Source of the DNA: Verrucomicrobiota bacterium
GTDB lineage: Bacteria > Verrucomicrobiota > Verrucomicrobiia > Limisphaerales > UBA1319
DNA: 64,000 nucleotides
Direction of reading: 5' to 3'
Assembly: GCA_022709905.1 (NCBI GenBank)
Contig: JAKLHY010000030.1
Coordinates: 25,294 to 89,293 of the forward strand
A program made the position numbers and the translations under genes. The notes beneath the pieces are model-generated. The model saw nothing but the letters and a program-made list of their open reading frames with translations, had not been told where the DNA came from and did no database searches. Positions 1-7,982 of this stretch are shown here, piece after piece (the first letter of the stretch is position 1; every line of letters begins with the position of its first letter).

Positions 1-1
1 G

Positions 2-601
2 TCAATCCTCTCGCGCCGGATTCATGCCCATCCGACCATTGCGCCTCCTCCACCCGCCTCCGATGTTCAGTCCGCCTCCGATGTTCAGTCCGCCTCCGAT
101 GTTCTCATGCAATGCTGTCAACAAATGGCTGACCTCATCCAGAAGGACCCTCGCAACATCGAGGCTGTGTTCCAGATTTTTCTGGATATCCTCCATAGCC
201 AGTTGAACCTCGAACAATCGATTATTTTCCTGCTCGATCCCGCAAAGACGGGGTGCTCTGCCCGTTTCGGTCGAGGCGAGGCATTCCAGGCCATACAAGG
301 CCAGACCGTGATTCATCGCGAAAACAAAGATATTTTCGGGCTCTGCCTGGAACGGGGCGAGGACATTCTGCTGCAAAACCCGGAGGATTCAAAGCTGCGG
401 GGGCATTTGCCTCCCTGGCTGCTTGCCATCGTTCGCGGAAACTGCCTGTTGCTTCTGGCCCTTCGCGATCGCAAAGGTGTCTATGGCATTGTGCTGGGGA
501 TCACTTCCCATCATGAGACGATTACCCTGGTGGAAACTCTGCGTTCCGAATTGGTCTCGCTCCGGGCGGTGCTCAGCCGCATTGGCCGTCCTGGAAAGTG
601 A
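2..601 (+). CDS. C-terminal part of a GAF-domain signalling protein (HDOD/GAF type), cut by the window start
   Basis: The reading frame is open from the first bases of the window to a TGA at 599-601, so the protein begins outside the window and an internal ATG at 107 is probably not the start. The last 150 or so residues have the alternating helix and strand pattern of a GAF domain, with a stretch around FLLDPAKTGCSARFG followed by a segment ending in GVYGIVLGI. This resembles the C-terminal GAF domain found after HDOD domains in bacterial signalling proteins; the HDOD part itself is not visible, so that assignment is inference. The N-terminal visible part is Pro/Ala/Ser-rich and contains a six-residue repeat (ASDVQS), probably a linker. 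No enzymatic motif is seen. Confidence 0.55.
   Translation, partial: SILSRRIHAHPTIAPPPPASDVQSASDVQSASDVLMQCCQQMADLIQKDPRNIEAVFQIFLDILHSQLNLEQSIIFLLDPAKTGCSARFGRGEAFQAIQGQTVIHRENKDIFGLCLERGEDILLQNPEDSKLRGHLPPWLLAIVRGNCLLLLALRDRKGVYGIVLGITSHHETITLVETLRSELVSLRAVLSRIGRPGK
56..106 (+). repeat. 18-bp tandem repeat, nearly three copies
   Basis: The unit GCCTCCGATGTTCAGTCC occurs at 56-73 and 74-91, and a third partial copy starts at 92. It lies in frame in the preceding coding region and encodes ASDVQS repeats, so copy-number changes would keep the frame. It probably forms a flexible linker in front of the GAF domain. Confidence 0.8.
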
Positions 602-833
602 GCGGCAAAGCCGATGGCCTTTATGGAGCCGGGATTCAATCCTGGACAGCCAAGAGGCTGTTGGCTTTCTCAAGTTTTTGATCCAAAGAGGCAAGCATCT
701 GGGGCAGTTCATCCGCGTGGATGTCCAGCACTCTGATCGCGCTCCTGAAAAAGGACCATCAGATCACCCTCGAGAAAACAGCCTCGCTTTTTCGATCGTC
801 ATACGGACGGTTTTCAGGCACAAAGGCAGGATT

Positions 834-2090
834 ATGCATGAGACCGGTTCAAGCCGTTCAGAAATATCGTCCCAGGCTGAGGCGGCTTCCTCATGCCCAA
901 GGCCGCCCGGATTGAGTCCTGACGATATCACCGCTGTCACCTCAGCAAGTCTGGAGAACTGGTTCAGCCAAATGGTGCCCCGATGCAAAGCGTACGCCAT
1001 CGCCCAAAAACAGGCAGGCCATCCCATCGTTGGCCTCCTGTGCGAATATGCGCCACGGGAGTTAATCCTGGCCGCGGGTGGCGTGCCAGTCTGCCTCTGC
1101 GGCGGCGATCCGGACACGATTCCAGCCGCGGAATCGGTGTTGCCAGCCAATCTGTGTCCCCTGATCAAGTCGACGTTCGGATATCACGTCGAAAGGACCA
1201 ATCCCTTCCTCGAAATGGCCGATCTGCTGGTCGCCGAAACCACGTGTGACGGCAAAAAGAAAATGTTCGAGCTCATGGGGAAAGAACGCCCCACTCTGCT
1301 TCTGGAATTGCCGCAAAAAGAGAATGACCCCGACGCCTTTGATCATTGGGTTCGAGAACTCCGCGGATTCCGAACAGCCCTGGCTTCGCGGTTTGGCGTG
1401 GACATCACCGACGCAAAAATCCGAGCAGCCAGCCATCTGATGAACCGCGAGCGCCGGTTGCGCCGCTCTCTGGCCGAACTCATGAAAGCCAACCATCCGC
1501 CGTTTACCGGAAGGCAACTTCTCGATTTTAAGAGCCTGATTTCAACCCTGCCATCGGACTTGAGCCAATACGAAAAGGCCCTGGAGTATTATCGAGCCCA
1601 GCCCCCCCCGCTCCCCTCAGGGCGACCGCCTGTGCGTATCTTGCTCACCGGAGTGCCCCTGGTTCATGGCGCGGAACGCGTTCTGGAGTTGATCGAATCG
1701 CATGGGGGTTGTGTGGTCTGCATGGAGAACTGCACCGGCTTAAAGCCTATCTTAGACGAAGTCGATGAAACGGCCGATGATCCTCTATTGGCTCTGGCAA
1801 CGAAATATTACGCGCTGCCGTGCTCAGTCAAGACGCCCAACCAGTCCAGATTGAGTTTGATTCGGCGGTTGGCCGCTGAATACCAGGCCCAATGCGTCAT
1901 AGAGTTAGTCTGGCATGCGTGTCATACTTACAATGTTGAAGCCGTCCATGTGAAGCGTCTCGCTGAAAACGAACTGCGCCTTCCGTATCTCAAGATCGAA
2001 ACCGATTACGCGCCCTCCGATTCGGCGCGCATCGCAGTCCGTCTGGAAGCCCTTTTTGAGACTGTCCGATCCGTCGGCTGCATTGAGTAG
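834..2090 (+). CDS. 2-hydroxyacyl-CoA dehydratase D-component family protein (double-cubane-cluster-like)
   Basis: This 418-residue protein belongs to the HgdB/FldB/YjiM-like family of Fe-S proteins that are reduced by an ATP-dependent activator. Visible family motifs are the early CEYAPRELILAAGGVPV segment, NLCPLIKS, ETTCDGKKKMFE in the first half, and CMENCTGLK plus ELVWHACHTYNVEA in the second half; these carry the cysteines expected to bind clusters. The open frame extends upstream to 423, but the first 137 residues look non-coding and the family fold begins after the ATG at 834, which has a purine-rich GGCAGG just before it. No activator (HgdC/YjiL type) gene is present in the window. 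Substrate is unknown; it could be a double-cubane cluster reductase rather than a dehydratase. Confidence 0.8.
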   Translation: MHETGSSRSEISSQAEAASSCPRPPGLSPDDITAVTSASLENWFSQMVPRCKAYAIAQKQAGHPIVGLLCEYAPRELILAAGGVPVCLCGGDPDTIPAAESVLPANLCPLIKSTFGYHVERTNPFLEMADLLVAETTCDGKKKMFELMGKERPTLLLELPQKENDPDAFDHWVRELRGFRTALASRFGVDITDAKIRAASHLMNRERRLRRSLAELMKANHPPFTGRQLLDFKSLISTLPSDLSQYEKALEYYRAQPPPLPSGRPPVRILLTGVPLVHGAERVLELIESHGGCVVCMENCTGLKPILDEVDETADDPLLALATKYYALPCSVKTPNQSRLSLIRRLAAEYQAQCVIELVWHACHTYNVEAVHVKRLAENELRLPYLKIETDYAPSDSARIAVRLEALFETVRSVGCIE

Positions 2091-2103
2091 GTCAATGGAG
2101 CGG

Positions 2104-2126
2104 CGCCGATTCCTTCCGAATCGGCG
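2104..2126 (+). terminator. Hairpin after the dehydratase-like gene
   Basis: A perfect 9-bp stem (CGCCGATTC, loop CTTCC, GAATCGGCG) begins 14 bases after the stop codon. No T-run follows, so it may be a U-less terminator or a 3'-end stabiliser rather than a classical intrinsic terminator. Confidence 0.35.
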
Positions 2127-2193
2127 GCATGCAGGAAATCATCCGGCTCCCCGCAGTGCTGATTCCCACCTTGAAGATATCCACCAGCTCGTT

Positions 2194-2222
2194 TTGACTT
2201 TTTGGGAGGCTTTTCCTATTTT
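2194..2222 (+). promoter_or_regulatory. Sigma-70-type promoter of hisD, possibly leaderless
   Basis: TTGACT at 2194-2199 and TATTTT at 2217-2222 are separated by exactly 17 bases. The hisD ATG lies only seven bases after the -10 box, so the predicted transcription start falls on or beside the start codon. No Shine-Dalgarno could be included in such a transcript. Confidence 0.55.
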
Positions 2223-2229
2223 ACTCCCT

Positions 2230-3528
2230 ATGCGCGTCTTGCGACAAACTGACGGCGATTATGCGGAGCGGCTGCAAGCCATGGCAGCGGCGTCCAGCCT
2301 GTTTGATCCAGAAATCGAGCGAAAGGTCCGCCCAATTATTGGCCAGGTGGCGGCCCGGGGAGACGCTGCATTGCTAAAGCTCACGCAAAAGTTCGATGGA
2401 GCCCGCCTCACCCTGAACCGTCTGCGGATTTCCACGGCGGAGCTGGTGTCGGCATCGATCCGAACCGATGAACCATTGCGTAAAGCTGTGGATGAAGCCA
2501 CACGCAACATCGAGACTTTCTGCCGACATTCCCTCCGAAAAGGCTGGATGCGCCGCAATGAACATGGAGCTCGGGTCGGAGAAAAGTTCGATCCCTTCGA
2601 CCGAGTGGGCATCTATATTCCGGCTGGGACAGCGCCTCTGATTTCCACTGCCTTGATGACCATCGTTTTGGCGAGGGTTGCGGGCTGCCCGGAAATTGTC
2701 GTGTGCACGCCCTGCGACAAGACGGGAGAAGTCAATCCGGCCCTTCTGTATGCCCTGGCACACTCCGGCGCGACCGAGATCTATCGCGTAGGAGGAGCTC
2801 AAGCCATTGCCGCCATGGCCTTAGGCACCGCAACCCTCCGTCCGGTCCAAAAGATCTTTGGGCCCGGTAATGCCTACGTCGTGGCCGCCAAAAGACTCCT
2901 CTTTGGCCGTGTGGCCATTGACCTGCTTCCTGGCCCCAGCGAGGTTTTGATCCTGGCTGATAAGACCGCTAAGGCCGGGTTTATCGCCGCCGACCTCCTG
3001 GCCCAAGCCGAACACGGATCCGGGCATGAACGCATCTGGGTCGTCACTAACGACCCCAAGTTGCTTCGAACCATCCCCGGTGAGCTTCGCCGTCAGTTGC
3101 CTCCACTCAAACGCCGGACGTATATCGAACGGGTGCTTCATCACAATTGCTGGCTGATTCTGGTCAAAAACATGGATGAAGCCACGCGCGTGACGAATCT
3201 TCTGGCGCCCGAACACTGCGAAATCATGACCCGCCAACCGGACGCCGTTGCGGCTGAGATCAAAACCGCTGGGGCCATTTTCCTGGGACCCTATTCGCCC
3301 ACAGTCCTGGGAGACTATCTGGCGGGGCCCAGCCATGAATTGCCCACTGGCGGAGCGGGCCGTTGTTTTGCGGGCCTGACTGTAGACCAGTTTCAGAGAC
3401 GCACCAGCCTGGTCCAATACTCCCAGGCAGGCGTGCGCCTGGCCTTTCCCTCACTCAGAATCCTGGCCACTCGGGAAGGATTGGAAGCCCACGCAAACTC
3501 GGCTGCAATCCGACTGAAAAGATCATGA
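2230..3528 (+). CDS. hisD: Histidinol dehydrogenase
   Basis: HisD catalyses the last two NAD-dependent oxidations of histidine synthesis, converting L-histidinol to L-histidine. The 432-residue length is typical. Diagnostic segments are FDRVGIYIPAGTA, the metal ligands Q259 and H262 in LAQAEHGSGH, the catalytic pair E328/H329 in LLAPEHCEIM, GPSHELPTGG, and H421 in LEAHANSAAI. The frame is open from 2056, but the family N-terminus begins at the ATG at 2230, directly after a good promoter. The stop overlaps the start of hisC by four bases (ATGA), so the two are probably translationally coupled. No other his genes are present, so the pathway is dispersed in this genome. Confidence 0.96.
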   Translation: MRVLRQTDGDYAERLQAMAAASSLFDPEIERKVRPIIGQVAARGDAALLKLTQKFDGARLTLNRLRISTAELVSASIRTDEPLRKAVDEATRNIETFCRHSLRKGWMRRNEHGARVGEKFDPFDRVGIYIPAGTAPLISTALMTIVLARVAGCPEIVVCTPCDKTGEVNPALLYALAHSGATEIYRVGGAQAIAAMALGTATLRPVQKIFGPGNAYVVAAKRLLFGRVAIDLLPGPSEVLILADKTAKAGFIAADLLAQAEHGSGHERIWVVTNDPKLLRTIPGELRRQLPPLKRRTYIERVLHHNCWLILVKNMDEATRVTNLLAPEHCEIMTRQPDAVAAEIKTAGAIFLGPYSPTVLGDYLAGPSHELPTGGAGRCFAGLTVDQFQRRTSLVQYSQAGVRLAFPSLRILATREGLEAHANSAAIRLKRS

Positions 3529-4646
3529 ACTACTTGCGCTCTATCGTTCGCCAGTTGCAGCCCTATACCCCTGGCGAACAACCCCGGATTAAAGGCTTAA
3601 TCAAGCTCAATACCAACGAGAATCCCTATCCACCTTCGCCAAAAGTTCTCTCGGCTGTGAAAGCGGCCGTGGACGATCGGCTTCGCCGATACCCCAACCC
3701 CAGCTGCCAGCCATTGCGTGAAGCCCTGGCGAAATACCATCAGTGCGATCCGGAGCAGATCTTCGTGGGCAACGGGGCCGACGAGGTGCTTGCCGTCGCC
3801 TCCCGAGCGTTCGTCGAACCCGCTCCCGATTCCCCCGGCATCCTCACGGCTCCAGCCAGAGACTCCCGAATGTCTCGATGCACGATTCAGTATTTCGATC
3901 CCAGTTACTCGCTTTATCCGGTTCTCGCCGCCATCCATGGCGCCTACGCGCGTCCCGTTGAGCTTCCCGATGACTTCTGCCTGCCGTCAGTCGCTCACCT
4001 CAAGAAAAAGCGTCTCTGGGATTTTAAGGCCGCCCTGAGTTACATCACCACACCCAACGCGCCGAGCGGAGTCGCCAGCCCCGTCAGCTCCCTTCGAGAA
4101 ATCTGCCTCGCCCAAAAAGGGATCGTCCTCCTCGACGAGGCTTACGTCGATTTTTCTGGCGATAATGCCATGAGCCTCGCCTTTCAATTGCCGAATGTGC
4201 TTGTGGCACGCACCTTCTCCAAGGCCTACTCGCTCTGCTTTCAGCGGATCGGTTACGCGGTCGGCCACCACACCCTGATTCAAGGTCTGCAAAAAATTCG
4301 GGACAGCTACAATGTCAATGGACTCGGCCAAGTTGCCGCCCTGGCCACCCTCGGCGATTTGTCCTATTACCAGAAAACAATCCGCCGTGTTATCGCCTCC
4401 CGCGAAAAACTCAGCCAAAAACTTACCGAACTCGATTTCGAGGTTGCTCGAAGCCAAACCAACTTCATTTTCGCCAAACCCCCACTCTTCCCAGCCGAAC
4501 AATGGCTGACCAAACTCCGTGATAGCAAAATCCTTGTCCGTTGGTTCAATTATCCTCGCACACGAGATTTCCTTCGGATTTCCATCGGATCAGAACAGGA
4601 AATAGACCACCTCCTGAAGGTCGTCCGCACCCTCGTGGGGAAATGA
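3525..4646 (+). CDS. hisC: Histidinol-phosphate aminotransferase
   Basis: HisC is a PLP-dependent class I/II aminotransferase converting imidazole acetol-phosphate to histidinol-phosphate. Family marks are KLNTNENPYPPSP near the N-terminus, VGNGADEVL, TTPNAPSG, VLLDEAYVDF, and the PLP lysine K233 in ARTFSKAYSL, with RISIG near the end. The start ATG at 3525 overlaps the hisD stop (ATGA); an in-frame extension to 3363 would overlap hisD extensively and is rejected. Around residues 100-120 there is a longer Pro/Asp-rich insert (PAPDSPGILTAPARDS) than in most HisC proteins. The gene after it is convergent, with an 11-bp gap. Confidence 0.95.
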   Translation: MNYLRSIVRQLQPYTPGEQPRIKGLIKLNTNENPYPPSPKVLSAVKAAVDDRLRRYPNPSCQPLREALAKYHQCDPEQIFVGNGADEVLAVASRAFVEPAPDSPGILTAPARDSRMSRCTIQYFDPSYSLYPVLAAIHGAYARPVELPDDFCLPSVAHLKKKRLWDFKAALSYITTPNAPSGVASPVSSLREICLAQKGIVLLDEAYVDFSGDNAMSLAFQLPNVLVARTFSKAYSLCFQRIGYAVGHHTLIQGLQKIRDSYNVNGLGQVAALATLGDLSYYQKTIRRVIASREKLSQKLTELDFEVARSQTNFIFAKPPLFPAEQWLTKLRDSKILVRWFNYPRTRDFLRISIGSEQEIDHLLKVVRTLVGK

Positions 4647-4657
4647 TCCTCGATGTG

Positions 4658-5140
4658 TTATGGCTGTTGGCTTTCGCCGGGATTATCAGGACCATGCTGG
4701 CTCCGCATCATCGTAAGAAACTGAATCGCGCGCTGTTGTCCCTCGGTGATTTGATCCACAGTCATCCGCAAAGCCATCCAGCGTTTGAACTCAGATAAAT
4801 TATTCAAAGTCAATTCATTGCGTGATGCTTCGCAACAGGAATCCGCATCTTTAAGTTTCCGCAGGGACTCGATTTCCATGAGACGCTGGATCGAGGCCAT
4901 CTCAACCCATTTGTAGGCTTCAACGTAATCCTGCTCAACGCCCTTGCCCGCAACGTAGAGTTTGCCCAATTCGATTTGTGCCTGGGCGTGACCTTGTTCG
5001 GCGGAACGCCTTAACCACAGCGCAGCCTCATCAAAATCCCTCTGCAGTTCAACACCTTCCAAATACTTGACTGCCAATTGGAATTGCGATGCCGCATGGT
5101 TATTTTTCGCGGCTTCTTTCAGTTGTTCCAAGGCATCCAT
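4658..5140 (-). CDS. Sel1-like repeat (TPR-type) protein
   Basis: This 160-residue soluble protein has two recognisable Sel1/TPR-type helical repeats: AASQFQLAVKYLEG followed by DFDEAALWLRRSAEQGHAQAQIELGKLYVAGKGVEQ (given in shortened form), then YVEAYKWVEMAS. The C-terminal third is a charged helical tail with two adjacent cysteines (DADSCCEAS). Sel1 repeats mediate protein-protein contacts; the partner is not identifiable here. There is no signal peptide. It converges on hisC. Confidence 0.75.
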   Translation of the reverse strand: MDALEQLKEAAKNNHAASQFQLAVKYLEGVELQRDFDEAALWLRRSAEQGHAQAQIELGKLYVAGKGVEQDYVEAYKWVEMASIQRLMEIESLRKLKDADSCCEASRNELTLNNLSEFKRWMALRMTVDQITEGQQRAIQFLTMMRSQHGPDNPGESQQP

Positions 5141-5167
5141 TCTCGATGTGCTTTTAGCGAATGATGA

Positions 5168-5404
5168 GTATTTTCATCGGCCGACTTCAGTCTGCCATTC
5201 TTAGAATACCATAGGCCTGATTTCCTACAACACCTCTCTGCAAACGCTGGTCTTAATGACACAACACGACACTGGCAGAACGAAGAGGAACTCCCGGTCA
5301 TCCTTGAAAAGACTCTGCAACTTCATCCAGACATTACGGGTCTAAAGGATATATTGAGGTATTATGGAGACTTTTTTAAGTGTCTTAGCTGGATTAGGGC
5401 TTAG
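5168..5404 (+). pseudogene. Possible 5'-truncated gene remnant
   Basis: Between the Sel1-repeat gene and the DUF4126 gene one forward frame stays open for about 78 codons after two consecutive stops and reads like protein, for example SLPFLEYHRPDFLQHLSANAG, then RHWQNEEELPVILEKTLQLH and GLKDILRYYGDFF. It has no ATG, GTG or TTG start until near its end and runs 41 bases into the DUF4126 gene before stopping at 5402-5404. It may be the tail of a degraded gene, or chance. No family was recognised. Confidence 0.25.
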
Positions 5405-5933
5405 CGCCGCCTGTGGTTTTCGGGTTTTTGTGCCGTTATTCGTTGTCAGTCTGGCGGCGCTGACCGGGCATCTTGAACTGGCGCAGGGATTCGAGTGGAT
5501 TGGGACGCTGCCTGCCGTCATTGCTTTCGGGACAGCGACTGTTTTGGAGGTTACGGCCTATTTTGTGCCATGGGTCGATCATATTCTTGATACGATGGCC
5601 ACGCCATCGGCGGTGGTGGCTGGCACGATCCTCACGGCCGCCATGATCCAGGATATGAGTCCGTTTCTGAGGTGGACAGTCGCCTTGATTGCGGGCGGAG
5701 GCATTTCAGGCACCGTCCAGGGATTAACCGTTGCCGCGCGCGGTTTTTCGAGTGCCATAACTGGTGGCCTGGGCAATCCATTGCTGGCCACGGCTGAAGC
5801 GACAGGCGCGGTGGGCGCCAGTGTAATGTCGTTGGTTTTTCCGGGGTTGTTCCTTTCGATCATTCTGGTTTTGGCGATCTTTTTCTTCTGCAGAACTCGT
5901 CAGTGTCCGGCGCAGCCAAGCCTTTCTCCGTAA
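5364..5933 (+). CDS. DUF4126 domain-containing integral membrane protein
   Basis: This 189-residue protein is almost entirely hydrophobic, with about five or six predicted membrane segments and glycine-rich turns. The opening FLSVLAGLGLSAACGFRVFVP and the later FVPWVDHILDTMATPSAVVAG are characteristic of the DUF4126 family, whose biochemical role is unknown. The ATG at 5364 is preceded by GAGG at a four-base spacing. A TATATT box sits eight bases before the ATG, but no good -35 was found. It stands alone between the Sel1 gene and the ribosomal protein operon. Confidence 0.85.
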   Translation: METFLSVLAGLGLSAACGFRVFVPLFVVSLAALTGHLELAQGFEWIGTLPAVIAFGTATVLEVTAYFVPWVDHILDTMATPSAVVAGTILTAAMIQDMSPFLRWTVALIAGGGISGTVQGLTVAARGFSSAITGGLGNPLLATAEATGAVGASVMSLVFPGLFLSIILVLAIFFFCRTRQCPAQPSLSP

Positions 5934-6056
5934 CTCAATCGGCTCTCCTCCAACGGCCTCGGACGGGTGCGTGTCCGGGAATAGGATCCGTTGGGGAATG
6001 TCCCGGCAATGGTTGTTTGGCCGACGCCGCATTGATAAATCGGGCAAAATTCTCTC

Positions 6057-6085
6057 TTGCTTCCCCCAAATCGCCTCCGTATAGT
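6057..6085 (+). promoter_or_regulatory. Promoter of rpmI-rplT
   Basis: TTGCTT (6057-6062) and TATAGT (6080-6085) are spaced by 17 bases. The predicted transcript would start near 6092, about 20 bases before rpmI. No infC precedes rpmI, so the common infC-rpmI-rplT arrangement is not used here. Confidence 0.6.
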
Positions 6086-6112
6086 TTGCGATCTTTTTAA
6101 GAGACTGACTTT

Positions 6113-6322
6113 ATGCGACGTCCACGAGCGATAAAAACGCGCAAGGCGGTAGCCAAGCGCTTTAAAGTAACGGCAAAAGGCAAGGTTTTGAGGCCGCGGG
6201 CCGGCAAACGCCATCTTCAGGCGGGCAAGAGTCCCAAACGCCGACGGTCCTTGGGCACCGCCCAAGTGGTCGGGCCGACGGATGCCCATCGGGTCCTGGG
6301 AAATCTGCCTTACAGCCACTAA
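6113..6322 (+). CDS. rpmI: 50S ribosomal protein L35
   Basis: L35 is a small, highly basic component of the large ribosomal subunit. The 69-residue sequence has the family pattern KTRKAVAKRFKVTAKGKV, followed by KRHLQAGKSPKRRRSL. Its C-terminus (VVGPTDAHRVLGNLPYSH) is slightly longer and less basic than in many species. It is followed 32 bases later by rplT, and the two are surely co-transcribed from the promoter at 6057-6085. The usual partner infC is absent from this locus. Confidence 0.95.
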   Translation: MRRPRAIKTRKAVAKRFKVTAKGKVLRPRAGKRHLQAGKSPKRRRSLGTAQVVGPTDAHRVLGNLPYSH

Positions 6323-6354
6323 GAATATCTCCACACCATTGAATTCCTGAGTTT

Positions 6355-6726
6355 ATGCGAGTCACGAATGCTCCCGCCTCCCGCAAGCGAAGAAAACGCG
6401 TATTGAAAGCCGCCAAGGGCTTTCGAATGCGCCGATCCAAACTATACCGATATGCGTCTGATGCGATCGATCACGGATTGCAGTATGCGTACCGGGACCG
6501 CAGGAATCGCAAGCGCGACTTTCGCGCCCTGTGGCAAGTGCGCATCAATGCGGCCGCCCGAGCGGCCGGATTGACCTACAGCCGCCTTATGGAGGGCCTC
6601 AAGGCGGCCCAGGTCGCACTGGATCGCAAGATCCTGGCCGATTTGGCGGCGACTGATACGGCGGCCTTCGAGGAATTAGTTCGCATCGCCCAATCCGCCC
6701 TAAAGACGAAGGCCGCGAAAGCCTGA
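6355..6726 (+). CDS. rplT: 50S ribosomal protein L20
   Basis: L20 is an early-assembly protein that binds 23S rRNA and often represses its own operon. The 123-residue sequence contains the hallmark RKRRKRVLKAAKGFRMRRS, then QYAYRDRRNRKRDFRALWQV and RINAAARAAGLTYSRLMEGL. In many copies a K precedes G in the first motif exactly as here. It follows rpmI and ends 25 bases before a strong intrinsic terminator. Autoregulation by an L20-binding leader cannot be judged because the predicted leader upstream of rpmI is only about 20 bases. Confidence 0.96.
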   Translation: MRVTNAPASRKRRKRVLKAAKGFRMRRSKLYRYASDAIDHGLQYAYRDRRNRKRDFRALWQVRINAAARAAGLTYSRLMEGLKAAQVALDRKILADLAATDTAAFEELVRIAQSALKTKAAKA

Positions 6727-6750
6727 TTCGAAGCGGATCCTGAATTCTAT

Positions 6751-6779
6751 ACGGGCGGCTTTGAAGTCGCCCGTTTTTT
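6751..6779 (+). terminator. Intrinsic terminator after rplT
   Basis: ACGGGCG (6751-6757) pairs with CGCCCGT (6768-6774), with further pairs inside the loop, and is followed by six Ts. It separates the ribosomal protein operon from pheS, so pheS needs its own promoter or read-through. Confidence 0.9.
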
Positions 6780-6821
6780 CTGCCGCTTCTCGAATGCTCA
6801 AACCTTAGTTCCCTATTTCCC

Positions 6822-7853
6822 ATGTCCGAATTCCTGGCTCAGATCGAACCGATCAAACAGGCGGCTGTTGCCGAGATGCGCGCTGCCTCTGACTTGGCCG
6901 CTTTAGACCAAGTCCGGGTGACGTTCCTGGGAGCCAACGGCCGTTTTACCGCCTTGCTCAAGCAGTTGGGCGCCCTGCCCAAGGAAGCCAAACCCGCCGC
7001 AGGCAAGGCCCTTAACGAGGCCAAAGCCGAACTGGAACGGGTGCTGGCAGAACAACGCGCCTCTCTTGAAATCCGCGCCACTCTCCCCCAGGAACCGACA
7101 GACTTCACCTTGCCAGGCCGCCACCGTTCCCTCGGCCGACTGCATCCCCTCACCCAGGCGACCGAGGATATTGTTCGCATCTTTCGACGGCTCGGGTTTG
7201 TCGTGGCGGATGGACCGGAAATCGAGGACGAATACCATTGTTTTGACGCGTTGAATACACCCGCGGATCATCCGGCTCGAGACACCCAGGATACATTCTA
7301 TCTGGCCGACAGTGAGAATCCAGGGGCGACAGCGGGCAAACGTTGGTTGCTCCGCACCCATACCTCATCGGTTCAAATACGGGTGATGAAACGGCAACCG
7401 CCCCCGGTCAGGATTATTGTTCCCGGTCGGGTCTACCGCCGGGACAACGCGGATGCCACCCATAATCCCACCTTTCATCAGATTGAGGGACTTTACGTCG
7501 ACCGATCCGTGACAGTCGGAGATCTCAAGGGGACGGTGGAATTCGTCTTTCGCGAATTGCTCGGGGCGGATGTCCGGGTCCGCTTTCGTCCTCATTACTT
7601 TTCCTACACCGAACCCAGTTACGAAATCGATTTTTCGAGCGCTCTTGTCCGCAAGATGGGCAAGGAATGGCTGGAAATCGCCGGGTGCGGCATGGTGCAT
7701 CCGCAAGTTTTTGAAAATGTGGGTTACGATCCCGAGATCTGGACCGGATGGGCCTTCGGTTTCGGGATTGAGCGGATCGCCATGATCCGATACGCCATTG
7801 GTGATATCCGGCAGTTCTATCAAAACGATCTTCGTTTTTTGGAGCAATTCTAA
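6822..7853 (+). CDS. pheS: Phenylalanine--tRNA ligase, alpha subunit
   Basis: PheS is the catalytic subunit of the (alpha-beta)2 phenylalanyl-tRNA synthetase in the cytoplasm. The 343-residue protein has an N-terminal coiled coil (residues 1-85) that binds tRNA and a class II synthetase core: HPLTQATEDIVRIFRRLGF, ALNTPADHPARDTQDTFY (motif 2 area begins with LLRTHTSSVQIR), GRVYRRDNADATHNPTFHQ, and motif 3 WAFGFGIERIAMIRY. Length and motifs are normal. pheT does not follow; the next gene is on the opposite strand, so the beta subunit is encoded elsewhere. Confidence 0.97.
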   Translation: MSEFLAQIEPIKQAAVAEMRAASDLAALDQVRVTFLGANGRFTALLKQLGALPKEAKPAAGKALNEAKAELERVLAEQRASLEIRATLPQEPTDFTLPGRHRSLGRLHPLTQATEDIVRIFRRLGFVVADGPEIEDEYHCFDALNTPADHPARDTQDTFYLADSENPGATAGKRWLLRTHTSSVQIRVMKRQPPPVRIIVPGRVYRRDNADATHNPTFHQIEGLYVDRSVTVGDLKGTVEFVFRELLGADVRVRFRPHYFSYTEPSYEIDFSSALVRKMGKEWLEIAGCGMVHPQVFENVGYDPEIWTGWAFGFGIERIAMIRYAIGDIRQFYQNDLRFLEQF

Positions 7854-7982
7854 CGAAACTGCCCCCCAAACCCCGGTCTGCGGTTAAAGAGATCCTCGAT
7901 GAGGACGCCCCCTGGAGCGTCGAAGAGATGGATTTGACGCATCGTTCGGATGGGCCTGGATCGTTTTTGCGCGCTTGGCCCT

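Noticed and set aside
389..712. Minus-strand open frame and a 31-codon minus frame ending near 640
   Set aside because: The long frame is antisense to the GAF gene; the short one (beginning VLDIHADELPQML) has only a GTG start and no context, so coding could not be supported.
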